Below the pieces are notes generated by a model. The model was not told the origin of the DNA and did no database searches. It saw only the letters and a list, made by a program, of their open reading frames with translations. From Exophiala sp. HKRS030 (taxonomy: Eukaryota > Ascomycota > Eurotiomycetes > Chaetothyriales > Herpotrichiellaceae): a DNA stretch of 64,000 nucleotides. The DNA is taken from NCBI GenBank assembly GCA_023897205.1, contig JAHWDD010000012.1, positions 682,001 through 746,000 on the forward strand. The letters are read 5' to 3'. Positions within the stretch are counted from its first letter, which is position 1. Every line of letters begins with the position of its first letter. Shown here in pieces: positions 1 to 9,818 of this stretch. The translations under genes were made by a program, and so were the position numbers.

Positions 1-438
1 CTCACCATACCTGTGCGGTTTCTAGTCCCTCGGGCCGGAGCAAGGAGCGAGCATTCATGTGGGGTCCGATAGTCAGGCATGTGTTGGATGTATCCCAAGA
101 TTCGACAGTCCAAAGTCACGGCGAGTGTGCCGCGCAGAAGAGGACTAGGGGGGTTCGGATTGCGCGAGCAGAAAAAAACGGTTCGCTATTGGCGGTGTTG
201 TGACACAAACTTCATTGTTCGCCAACATACTTATACTATTGTTCCCTCTTTGCAGGGAACACACAGTTTCGGTACGTGAGATACAGGTGAAAACCAGGAT
301 CAAGATAGCCATAAATTTTGCTACTCGAGTTACAGTCGAAGCCAAGCACCAGGATCGACATCCACAAGTGACGGGCGTGAAAAGCAACTAGAAACCCAAG
401 GCCAGGGACGGAAAAAAAGAACTTGAACACAACTTTTG
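1..438. other. Left-edge intergenic stretch
   Basis: No coding region with family resemblance is visible here. It is the 5' flank of the dehydrogenase gene that begins at 439; short open frames on both strands look like chance frames. Confidence 0.5.
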
Positions 439-1506
439 ATGACGGACAGCACGAAACAGCTTTCAGGGAACATGAATGTCCTCATAACCGGTGCGGGGGG
501 GTTTCTCGGGCAGTGTCTGGCATCTGCGTTGATGAAGAATCCTTCCGTCGAGAGTTTGTTGTTGACTGATGTGGCCGAGCCCAACATCCCATCAATCACG
601 GATTGTTCTCAAGAACAACAAAAAAACAGCTCCTCCAACAAGAACTGCTGTTGTTCTGTACGAGCCACAAAGGCCGACCTCACGCAAAGACAAGGATGTG
701 AAGCGGTGATTTCGCCAAACCTAACGCACGTCTACCTCTTGCACGGAATCATGTCTGGTGCAGCCGAGGCGAACCTGGAATTGGGGTTGGCTGTCAACGT
801 CGACTCGATGCGCAACATGCTCGACACTCTCCGTAAGATCAAGAGAGGTATAAGGGTCATTTTCCCATCAAGCTTGGCCGTGTTCGGGCCCGCAGCGGCG
901 GCGGCGGAAGAGGGCGGCGGATCGTCTCATGTCGTCGTCAGCGAGGAGACGATGCCCTCGCCCCAGTCGTCTTACGGTGCACAAAAATACATCTGTGAGA
1001 TTTTGTTGAACGACTATACTCGACGTGGGTTGCTGGATGCCCGTATCGTTCGTCTGCCCACCATCATCGTCCGACCGGGCAGACCGTCAGGCGCCGCTTC
1101 TTCGTTTTGTTCTGGCATCGTTCGAGAACCGTTGAACGGGGAAAGGAGTGTGTTGCCCGTCTCTCGAAGTCTCAAATTGTGGGTGTGCTCGACGAGGTGT
1201 GTCGTCAGGAATTTGCTCGTCGCCGGGGATATCCCGGCCGCAATGTATGGGAAAGGAAGCAGGACAATCAATCTACCGGGTATCATGGTGACGGTCCAAG
1301 ATATGCTCGACGCTCTCGAAAAAGTCGGAGGCCACAAGGCACTCGGTTTGATTGACGAGGTGCCTGATGAATCTGTGGCTCGCATCGTGGGTTCGTGGCC
1401 TAGCAGCTTCAACATCACCAAAGCCAAGACGCTCGGATTCCACGACGATGGGCCCCTGGAACAAACGATCCAAGATTATGTCACGGACTTTTCGTCAAAT
1501 CGGTAA
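439..1506 (+). CDS. NAD-dependent epimerase/dehydratase-fold sugar-acid dehydrogenase, DenD-like
   Basis: Intronless gene of 355 residues in the extended SDR fold. A Rossmann GAGGFLG motif lies near residue 18, a serine-containing SSLAVFG strand near 150, and a catalytic Tyr-Lys pair in YGAQK near residue 180. The RLPTIIVRPGRPSGAAS stretch is characteristic of the D-erythronate dehydrogenase (DenD) group, which oxidises four-carbon sugar acids with NAD. The in-frame ATG is at 439; a second Met about 10 codons later, just before the nucleotide-binding strand, is also possible. Two low-complexity insertions are unusual: a Gln/Asn/Ser/Cys-rich loop near residues 55-70 ending in three cysteines, and a run of Ala then Glu/Gly near 155. 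No targeting signal is seen, so it is probably cytosolic. It heads a group with an aldolase, a sugar permease and an aldo-keto reductase, which supports a sugar-acid role. The exact substrate is inferred. Confidence 0.82.
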   Translation: MTDSTKQLSGNMNVLITGAGGFLGQCLASALMKNPSVESLLLTDVAEPNIPSITDCSQEQQKNSSSNKNCCCSVRATKADLTQRQGCEAVISPNLTHVYLLHGIMSGAAEANLELGLAVNVDSMRNMLDTLRKIKRGIRVIFPSSLAVFGPAAAAAEEGGGSSHVVVSEETMPSPQSSYGAQKYICEILLNDYTRRGLLDARIVRLPTIIVRPGRPSGAASSFCSGIVREPLNGERSVLPVSRSLKLWVCSTRCVVRNLLVAGDIPAAMYGKGSRTINLPGIMVTVQDMLDALEKVGGHKALGLIDEVPDESVARIVGSWPSSFNITKAKTLGFHDDGPLEQTIQDYVTDFSSNR

Positions 1507-1539
1507 AACGCGACTTGTGGAGAGGCCGATCCGACAAAA

Positions 1540-3901
1540 TCATGTCGTAAAGTTCATGGTCATGTCGGGGAAACTGAACTGTTCAAAATCTGCAAAAATA
1601 AAGTCGTTGGCTCCGACCCTCAGTTCGGGATACGAGCGATGATGATGATGATCAAAGTCGCTGGCATTGTTGTCTGATGGCATCAACGGCGGGATGAATT
1701 GATTCACGACGTCCATAATGGGTTGTTGGTTCATCAACCCTCGCTGATGGACGTTCAAATCCTGAAGTTCTCCCCCAAACGCCGAAGTCATCGCTGTGGT
1801 ACTTTCCATCAGCTTCTGGGAAAGTCCGCCGCTCATGCGGGAGATGGGGTGTTGTGGGATGCAGGGCAGTTTCTGGAACAGGGTGAGTACGCCGCCGATC
1901 AGTCCCAAGCTGTGGCTCACGTCCAACGAGAGTTGTTCGTGGTACTTTGTACAAATCTCCATGAGGAAGTGGCCGGCAAAGGCTATCATGATGTGGAAGT
2001 AATGAGGCATGCCGACCAGACTCTCCTGTAGTTCTTTATCTCGGAGAATCATGTCGAAGATCTCGATCGTGGCGTCACGGGCCAGGCTAGCGGCCGACAA
2101 GAAATGAGGTGGTATGGGGTCTCCTTTCAGGCCCTTGAAGACGTGGTGACCGAGGTAGAGCTTGCCGAACTGGTAATGCATCTGGAGACCCTTCATGGGG
2201 AAATCTCCAATGTGAGGGTTCGGCTTGAACACCTTGGCAAACTTGTTGTACCATTTATCTAGTTGTTTTGAGAAATTCATGATTTGAGCCGATAACCCCT
2301 TTGCAACCCGATCGTCCAGTTCCGACCCGAACGTGTCTCTGACTTGTCCCATTATGAGGAGTAAAGCGACCTGTGACATGAGTCGGGAGTCCGAGTCCGT
2401 CACCCCGTCCCGCTCCAGGAAGAACTCCCAGTTGGCCAGGATTTCTTTGTCGGTACGTAGTAAGGGGTCGCGGTTGTGCAAGATCGACAAGTGCTGGTCG
2501 CAGATGAAGAGGAGGTACCACAGACGAACGCGATCCGTGTGGTCTGATCTGGACAAGGAGAGCGAGCTGCTCGACTGATGAGGTCCTCCTTCCGAGTCGA
2601 GGAGAAATTGGAAATGCCGATGAAGACGCACGTCGGCCGCCCTCCGCAGTGCATCACTGGACAGAATCCTCGACGCGTCCGTCAACCAGAACGAGCCGAT
2701 GCAGAGTGCCTGGAGGTGGTCGACGCCGCGCTTCTCAAACACGGCTCTAGACACCAGCCGTCGAAATTCCCGGTTGCAGGATTCGTAGATCGACTGAGCC
2801 TTGGGATCGTGAAGGGCCGACACCGTACATATGGCCGCTACGAGGACGGGAGAGGACTGCCTGAGTGAAGGCAGGTCGGGAAAGTTGCTGCCAATGCCAT
2901 AGAGGAAATGATCCAGCCGAGAGAAATAGCGGTGGCAGAGAGCCTCGGCCACGGAGAGTGAAAGCACGGCTTTGGTGATGAGATCCTGAGCCTGTAATGG
3001 TCGTGGAGGGTGGCGAGTGCCCTGTGGCGTATCTGCGGACGTCGGGCTCCCCAGCTTGGCCACCTCGAGGAACGTGTCGATAGGCGCCTGCACAGCAGAG
3101 GGTGATGTTGGTGGCGAGACTTCGCACTCCTGATCGTTGTCGGTGCTCACCGCGCCTGTGTCCTGGCCGTTGGTCTTGGACGAACGAGCCGTGATGAGCG
3201 GCCGCGGAGTCGGTATTCCGAGCTTTTGACAGACAACGTCGAGGGTTTCGTGAAGGTTGTGAATGTCTGTACGAAGGTGTTCCGCCTGCCTGGAATGGAT
3301 TTGGATGGGTTAGTGCCCAAGTACGTGTGTATTCGTAGACCCCGTCGCATGGTCCGCAGACGCGCGCGACAGGATCAGAACAACACTCACGAGGTGTCCT
3401 CCAGCAATGTCTGCAGGGATTTGTTCAAAACACAGGCTATACCGCGCCGCTCGCAGCGGATGCAGGGCGGGACATCCTTGGGCATCTCGCACTTGATCTA
3501 TCCGACGATGAGTCTAAAGCTGCGCCAAACGCACCTCATCAATCTCGGCTTACCTTTTGCTTCCTGCATGCAGTGCACGCTGTGATCTTACGCGTGATGC
3601 CTGGAAGCATGTCTGCATGGTTGTTTGATGCGTCGAAATTGCGCGGCGCATGATGCGACTTCCACGAATCCTCGGCCGAGGCCGTCAAACTCGTCGCACA
3701 GTGTAGTCTCCCATCAATGGAATCATGCTCGCCAGAGACCTCGGGTGCCGTATAGTCATTTGAAATGGTTCTGGTTAGACCGTGATCAGCATGGGCCAGC
3801 GTTTGATGGGTAAACCCATTTTCTTGGTATGCAGACAAGCCTGTCGTGTGAGCAGGATCTGAAGAGGTAGGTGCTTCGAGAGATCGTTTTCGTTTCGACA
3901 T
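1540..3901 (-). CDS. Zn2Cys6 fungal transcription factor, likely local regulator
   Basis: Three exons: 3901-3554, 3497-3391 and 3289-1540, giving about 734 residues. Both introns have GTAAG/GTGAG donors and YAG acceptors. The binuclear zinc cluster is split by intron 1: exon 1 ends CTACRKQK and exon 2 continues IKCEMPKD, giving Cys-x2-Cys-x6-Cys then Cys-x2-Cys-x6-Cys. A helical, coiled-coil-like linker follows at the start of exon 3 and should support dimerisation. The middle region carries the fungal_trans pattern (RLWYLLFICDQH). The ATG at 3901 is followed by a basic SKRKR stretch that may act as a nuclear signal; zinc Cys start near residue 109, so the N-terminal extension is long. It lies convergent with the dehydrogenase gene and upstream of the aldolase, making control of the sugar cluster plausible but inferred. 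Confidence 0.88.
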
Positions 3902-4559
3902 ACTCCTTGCGTATCGATACCAATGGTGATCAGCGATCAGACTGTAGCGCGACAGGTGAACTCTTTGAGACTACCAAACTCTCTTGGCTGAACCGACGAG
4001 ACGTCTGGGCACGAGCTGCACAGGTCTTGCCTGGGCCCACTTCAAGGAACCCTTATACGGCTAGCTCGGACAGCTTAAAGGACCAAGAGGTGCTTGTATA
4101 TACGGGACAGGAGGATAACCGACTTGGCGATAATGGTTGCGACCAACTGGACAAGAGACGTTGAGAGGCTGAGAATGGGAGGAGTCTCAGTGGCGTGTTC
4201 GGCCTCATCAGGCGACAAATCCTTGCGGTCAGCAGGATTTTTCTGGCTCACGTGGATTCTTCCTTTGCCTTGGAGCTGTTCTAGTCGCTGAATGAGGCCT
4301 AATGGCAGGGATGTCGACGCTAAATCCCGGAGCCAAAGCCGATCTCCTACATGGTTGTTGGAGGGCTAGTCCCATTTCCGACTGCCGACGGCTCGGATTG
4401 CACCTAACAACCTTGGTTATACATCGTCGACGTTGTATGCATTTATTTAACAACGATATTGTTGGCAAATTGTGAAAGAGTTAGCACCGAGACTTTCGCA
4501 TTACAAGAAACAGATTTCAGAGTGCGCATCTGGTTTCGTGTTCTGCCCTACTATCCAGA
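3902..4559. promoter_or_regulatory. Divergent promoter between Zn2Cys6 factor and aldolase
   Basis: No gene is seen in these 658 bases. They separate two divergent starts and probably hold the promoters of both. Confidence 0.4.
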
Positions 4560-5636
4560 ATGACTTCAACCCTTGCCGCTAAGCAACGGCCGCTTCCAGA
4601 GGGAGTCTATTGCCCTGTTGTCTCGTTATATCGCTCGACAACTCGGCAAGAGATCGACTTGGAATCCTCTCACCAGTACTTTTCTTACCTGATTCGCGGC
4701 GGCGTTCATGCTCTCGTTCTTAGCGGCACCACGGCAGAGGCAGTTCTTCTTTCTCCTACGGAAAGGCAAGATCTCATCAGGGCGGCTCGAAAAGCGGCAC
4801 TCGATCTCGGTTTGAACAACTATCCCCTGGTCGCTGGTATCAGCGGGCAGTCCACAAATGAATCGATCCGACTCGCAGAGGATGCAAAGGCCGCGGGTGC
4901 TGACTTTGGTCTGCTCCTCCCTCCGAGCTATTGGTCAAAAGCGGTCACGAAAGATGTGATATTGGAATTTTATCGAGACGTAGCGGACGAGAGCCCTATC
5001 CCTGTTGTCGTTTACAATGTGGGTCACTCTCACGATTGGGGAGATGCTTCGGACGCGCTGACAGATTTGAAGTTCCCAGGCGTGACAAGCGGTATCGATC
5101 TGAATTCGGATGTTCTCTCGGAACTTGCGAAGCACCCTAACATCGTGGGCGTCAAATTGACCTGTGGAAATGCGGGAAAGGTGACCCGCTTGACCCAGGA
5201 GTTCAAGCACGAACAGTTTGGAGTGTATGCAGGACAATCAGACTGGCTTGTCCCCTGCTTGGCGGGCGGTGGCCAGGGTTGCGTTACAGGCATCGGGAAC
5301 GTGTTCCCAAAATCCGTCTGTCGTCTATACAACTTGTGGAAAGAGGGAAAGGTACAAGAGGCTGCAGAATTGCAAGGCCTGGTTGCTCAGGCAGAGAAGG
5401 CATGCAAGGAAGGAATTGCCGCCACGAAATACGGCGCTGGGTACTTTGCAGGCCCATTAGCTGGTGTGAATGATCCAACTAGCTTTCACCCGCGACGACC
5501 GTACAAGCCCGCGGGCAAGGAGATGCAGAGTTGGATCGTCAATGTTATGAAGCATCTTGTCGAGGTCGAGAATTCGATACCGGACGCTTATCCAGGAAAG
5601 CCTCCGGCCCAGGTCAATGGATCAAGCAAGCATTAG
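4560..5636 (+). CDS. DHDPS/N-acetylneuraminate-lyase family aldolase
   Basis: Class I aldolase of the dihydrodipicolinate synthase family, which forms a Schiff base with a 2-keto acid and splits or joins it with an aldehyde or pyruvate. The SGTTAEAVLLSPTER segment near residues 55-70 is the family GTTxE motif, the proton-relay Tyr sits in VVVYN, and the Schiff-base Lys in GVKLTCGN. Read straight through, the frame has an 18-residue insertion after the catalytic YN that breaks the usual YN-PG spacing. Bases 5019-5072 form a 54-base GT-AG segment with a branch-like GCTGAC; removing it gives YNFPGVTSGID and a 340-residue protein of normal family length. Most fungal relatives are annotated as HOGA/DHDPS-like; lysine synthesis is unlikely because fungi use the aminoadipate route. 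It sits with sugar-acid genes, so cleavage of a keto-deoxy sugar acid is the best guess. Confidence 0.87.
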   Translation: MTSTLAAKQRPLPEGVYCPVVSLYRSTTRQEIDLESSHQYFSYLIRGGVHALVLSGTTAEAVLLSPTERQDLIRAARKAALDLGLNNYPLVAGISGQSTNESIRLAEDAKAAGADFGLLLPPSYWSKAVTKDVILEFYRDVADESPIPVVVYNVGHSHDWGDASDALTDLKFPGVTSGIDLNSDVLSELAKHPNIVGVKLTCGNAGKVTRLTQEFKHEQFGVYAGQSDWLVPCLAGGGQGCVTGIGNVFPKSVCRLYNLWKEGKVQEAAELQGLVAQAEKACKEGIAATKYGAGYFAGPLAGVNDPTSFHPRRPYKPAGKEMQSWIVNVMKHLVEVENSIPDAYPGKPPAQVNGSSKH

Positions 5637-5825
5637 ATAGGCATCTACAAATTATACCTTGCGTGTCACAATTCACAACTACCGACCCTGATATTTAACA
5701 TTCAATACTGAGGTGATGCCAGAGAAAAGGCAGATCCGGAGCTGATATTATGGCCAAAATGGTAAACCACAGTAAAGTAATAACCGGACTATCATAAAGC
5801 CCTTGCCCTTCCTGAAGAGGACACA

Positions 5826-7007
5826 TCAATTCTGAAAGATATCACTAGACACCCGTAGATACTTGATCCGTTGTCGCCAGAACGTGTAAGAAATGTGCAT
5901 CGAGCCTGTCTTGTCCAGAACGATACTTGGATACGACAGCTCACGGTTGAGTCTCTGTTCGCTGTTGTTCGTCATACAATACCCATCTCCGTCCTCGAGA
6001 ACACGGTGACTCCAAGTTTTGGCTCCGTCGTCACTCCACCCCAGACAAAGAGGTGCTCTCGGAGCTCCCCAAAATGCATCCTTGCCGGCATGCTTGCTGC
6101 CCTGATTCTTGCGTTTGTCTCCAGCCTCACCGATATCGTCGTAGAGACCTTCTCGGCGCCCTTCGGCGTTGAGTCTGCTCGAGTGATTGTACACTACAAC
6201 GATGCGCCCAGATGAAAGCACTGCGAAGCAAATTCCAGAATTTGGATTCGGTAGCGACGTGGGCTCTGGTTCTGACCATGCCAGTCCGTCGACTGATTGA
6301 GATACATAGATGTTGTCGGCCCATCTGCTTCTGAAGAGGGCCATGTATGTTTTGTTCTTAAGCTGTTGAATTTGCATGTGGACACATCCGAAGCTGTTGG
6401 GGACTTGTGTTTCATCCCAAGTCTTGCCCTGGTTTGTGGACACTCGGATACATGAGATATCATCGTTTCCCACCCACCGCATCCCGGGCTCGGTTCTGCA
6501 CTTGAAGGTTGGGATTACCCAGTTGCCATTCTCGAGAACGACAACAGGCTGCCGAACAAATGTCCCCGGCTCTCCAAAAAGGGTACAAGCGTCAGACCAT
6601 GTCTTTCCACCGTCGTCGGAAACGCTTTTCTTGACTATCGCAAAATCTTGATTGCCCGCAGGCTGAGAGGTGTACAGAAGCCATATTTGCTTCGTGGGGG
6701 TTTCGAACACTATTGGATTCTGCTCACTTCGCGTGCTGTCATGGCTCATTTTTGACGGTTCCGACCAGGTTGTTGATCCAGCTCGCAGGCGCGACATGTA
6801 GATGCTAATATCAGGTTTGCCCTCCTGGCTTCCACCAAACCAGGCACAGAGGAGGTCCCCATTATGAAGCAAACACAAATTAGAAGCATGGCATTGCGCT
6901 GTCGCAGCTGGGACAAAGCATTGCTGTCTGTGGTATGGAGAGCTATATTCCACCAACGTGGTGTCAGAGACGGACGTTGTTGCCATCGTGGTAGTTGTTG
7001 CAGCCAT
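5826..7007 (-). CDS. Sialidase-fold (BNR/Asp-box) protein, predicted glycosidase
   Basis: Single-exon protein of 393 residues with a beta-propeller of the BNR_2 type. Asp-box motifs (SxDxGxTW) appear as SDDGGKTW near residue 130, STNQGKTW near 190 and SDDGAKTW near 330, and the N-terminal FGGSQEGKPD loop is typical of predicted intracellular neuraminidase-like proteins. Such proteins hydrolyse or lyse terminal acidic sugars, but many have no tested substrate. The N-terminus is Thr-rich with no hydrophobic signal, so it is probably cytosolic and would act on imported oligosaccharides. It converges on the aldolase gene and is divergent from the sugar permease, matching the bacterial habit of grouping neuraminidase-like propellers with DHDPS-family aldolases. 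A sialic-acid substrate is not shown; a rhamnosyl-uronate or other acid sugar is equally possible. Confidence 0.8.
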   Translation of the reverse strand: MAATTTTMATTSVSDTTLVEYSSPYHRQQCFVPAATAQCHASNLCLLHNGDLLCAWFGGSQEGKPDISIYMSRLRAGSTTWSEPSKMSHDSTRSEQNPIVFETPTKQIWLLYTSQPAGNQDFAIVKKSVSDDGGKTWSDACTLFGEPGTFVRQPVVVLENGNWVIPTFKCRTEPGMRWVGNDDISCIRVSTNQGKTWDETQVPNSFGCVHMQIQQLKNKTYMALFRSRWADNIYVSQSVDGLAWSEPEPTSLPNPNSGICFAVLSSGRIVVVYNHSSRLNAEGRREGLYDDIGEAGDKRKNQGSKHAGKDAFWGAPRAPLCLGWSDDGAKTWSHRVLEDGDGYCMTNNSEQRLNRELSYPSIVLDKTGSMHISYTFWRQRIKYLRVSSDIFQN

Positions 7008-7505
7008 TGCTTTTTTTCTCCTACGAATCGTGAGGGGTGGTATGAGGTACTATTGAACTCGCTACCAGTTGCAATTCAATATTGAATCATTCTTATAAAT
7101 CGAAGTGCCTTTCTCACATGAGGCCCACCGGTCGAGAGAATGAAGATCCCCCACCTACCGAGGATCCATACTACGGGGTTCAAGGCGAGAATGGATGGCG
7201 CCGGTTTGCTATCCGACATGAGCCCGGCCACTACGGCCCTGCTCCGAGTTCATAGTTTTCTCACCCCATAGTCAACCCCTCTCCTTTCTCCGTTCCTCCT
7301 CTGGGGTAAGGATAAGGTGACATCGAAGCGAGCAAATCTCGTTTATAAAGACCATGTCCACACATTAACACGTACCGAACTTACCCTGAAGAGTCTACAT
7401 GTCAGTCCCTCGATCGTAAGACATTGTTGTTCAACCTGCCATCCTTCCTGAGCAGCTCTGCTTGAAACATTGTGATCACTGCAACAAAGTCCAACAAGTC
7501 TCACA
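7008..7505. promoter_or_regulatory. Divergent promoter between BNR protein and sugar permease
   Basis: Gene-free 498 bases between divergent starts. A TATAAA at 7344-7349 lies about 160 bases ahead of the permease ATG and suits its core promoter. Confidence 0.45.
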
Positions 7506-9327
7506 ATGGCCGGAGGCACCAGTATCTGGGTCAGCCCCCAGGCAAAGCAAGACCCAAAAGCAATCTTCAACTTGCGCCTTCTGTACCTTCTAATCTCGGT
7601 CGCTTGGGCTGGCTGCTTCTACGGATTCGACACAGGCAATATTGGAGGAGTCTTGACCCTGCCTTCATTCAAACATGCATTCGGCCTAGATGAGCTCTCC
7701 AAGAAGGCTTACGATGATAGACGAGTAAGCTGTGCCTAGAAAATGGCAACCCAAATGCATGCTGACCTCTTCCAGGGAACTATTGCAGCCATGCTGGCCG
7801 CTGGTGGTTCTGCAGGGGCTCTGCTTGCCGCTCCAACCTCCGACGTCCTAGGTCGGAAATGGTCCGTCTTTCTATGGGGCTTGGTCTTCTTGCTAGGAGC
7901 CATTATGCAGATGATACCTGACTACAGTGTGCTCATCGCTGGGCGGTTCATTGCAGGTGCCGGCGTCGGTGCCAGCTCGATGCTCACACCTCAATTCCTC
8001 GCGGAGAACTCCCCCAAGTCCATCCGTGGAACCATGACGGCGACTTACAATCTCATGATCCTGTTCTCCCTTATGCTGGCTTTCTGGATCAACTACGGCG
8101 TTAGTCTATGGAAGAGCCCTGGAACAGACACCAACGACACTCAATGGCGCACTGCTTTAGGCATCCAGCTCATCCCTGGCGCTCTCATGTGCATCATGAT
8201 TCCATTCGTGCCAGAAACACCAAGATATTTGATTAACCATGGGAAATCGGAACAAGGCCTGACAAACATCGTCAAACTTCGCAAGCTGCCTGCAGATCAT
8301 CCTTACATCCAGACAGAATACCAGGAGATCATGGCGCAGGTCAGATATGAACAAGAGTGCTTCCAGGGACACAGCTACTGGGTGGTGGTAAAGGATGTGT
8401 TCACCATCAAGAGCAATTTCCGTCGTTTCTTCCTGGCAGTGATGCTTTTCTTGTTCCACAAGTTCACCGGCACCGATTCTCTGAATGTATGATTTAATTC
8501 CATGTCCTCGTCAAGGGGAGATAATTAGCTGACCGAATATCACAGTACTACGCCCCTGAGATCTTCCAACTGATCGGAGTCAAGGGCGAGTCGTCCAGTC
8601 TCCTGACTACCGGTGTTTACGGCGTCGTCAAATTTGTCACCACCATCTTCTACGTGGCATTCCTCGTGGACCGTGTTGGTCGCCGTTTGCCTTTGCTCGT
8701 TGGCGCCATCATGCAAGCGTCTGCGATGCTGTACCTTGCACTTTACCTCCGATTCGCTGGAACCAACACCGAGACCGTGGGTGGTACTCCAGCAGGAGGT
8801 ATTGTCGGCATCATCGCGATCTACATATACGCTTTTGGCTGGTCATTCGGCCATAGCGTCGCTTGCTACGTCGTGGCAGCTGAGATTTTCCCCACCCGAA
8901 TCGTAAGTGCATGGGCCTCCCTACAGACATGATCTCCATCGTTGCTGACTTTGACGGCTTGTAGCGATCTGTTTGCATGTCTTTCTGCTTCTTCATCAAC
9001 TGGATTGTCGATTACGGAATTACTCGTGCCACTCCCAACATGATCACCGAGATGGGTTGGGGAGTTTTCCTACTTTATGCTATGCTCACTTACGGTGGCG
9101 TAGTCTTCATATATTTCTGTCTGCCTGAGCTGAAGGGGAGATCCATCGAAAGTATGGACGACTTGTTCCAGCGACCACTTTGGACCATGTGGAAACATGC
9201 CTATCCTACTGAGGAAGAGAAGGTTCGTCACGATGTGCTTGAGAAGACTGAACAGAATCACTCGATCGTTCCTGCGGATGAGGAGAACAAAGGCCCTGAA
9301 GCTGCCGTCCACATTGAGAAAAGCTGA
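7506..9327 (+). CDS. Sugar-porter family MFS transporter
   Basis: Four exons (7506-7724, 7776-8486, 8546-8902, 8965-9327), all introns in phase 0, encode about 549 residues. Sugar-porter signatures are clear: GFDTGNIGG in helix 1, DVLGRKW after helix 2, PETPRYLI after helix 6, DRVGRR in the second half and PELKGRSIE after helix 12. Twelve hydrophobic spans can be counted. Family members are plasma-membrane proton symporters for hexoses, pentoses, quinate or sugar acids. The last 60 residues are charged and cytosolic. It starts divergently from the BNR protein and is followed by an aldo-keto reductase, so it is probably the uptake system of this cluster. The substrate cannot be read from sequence; quinate- or uronate-type permeases look similar. 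Confidence 0.92.
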
Positions 9328-9818
9328 ACAGTCAGCTTTTCGTGGGCAAGAAGGGTGAATAGTTTGGCATGTAGATACTGTCGAGTTCGAGATGCTACGT
9401 GCGCCCTAGTCCTAGGCATGGTGATTCAGGGTTGTGCCTTATCGTTTTGTATTGATCTGATAACAAATAACTGGTAACTAATATCGGTCTTTTCGAAAGT
9501 GGGGCTATAGTAGCTACTGTGACGATTTTAACCCCCTGGAACATCATTCGCATAATAATCTCACAGTCTAATGTAAGAATGTGATCTGGAACCTCGTGAT
9601 TTTCCAGGATAGCAACCGTCCGCGTTGCATCGGTGACGATCGGGATGATTTCCGACAATAGCGAGGACAGATAGAGTATAAAATTAGGAAACCGCCCAGT
9701 CGTGGATGTTTCTTCTCTTGTTCCCTTCAGCCATCGTCTTCTTTCAACTCAATTTTGTTAGATAAACCCATATTTTCCTTATTGGACTAGTTCGAAAGAC
9801 ACATTCAAACATTCCACT
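9328..9818. promoter_or_regulatory. Intergenic promoter region of aldo-keto reductase
   Basis: No gene is visible. A TATAAA box at 9677-9682 lies about 140 bases before the reductase ATG and is followed by a pyrimidine-rich leader. Confidence 0.45.
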
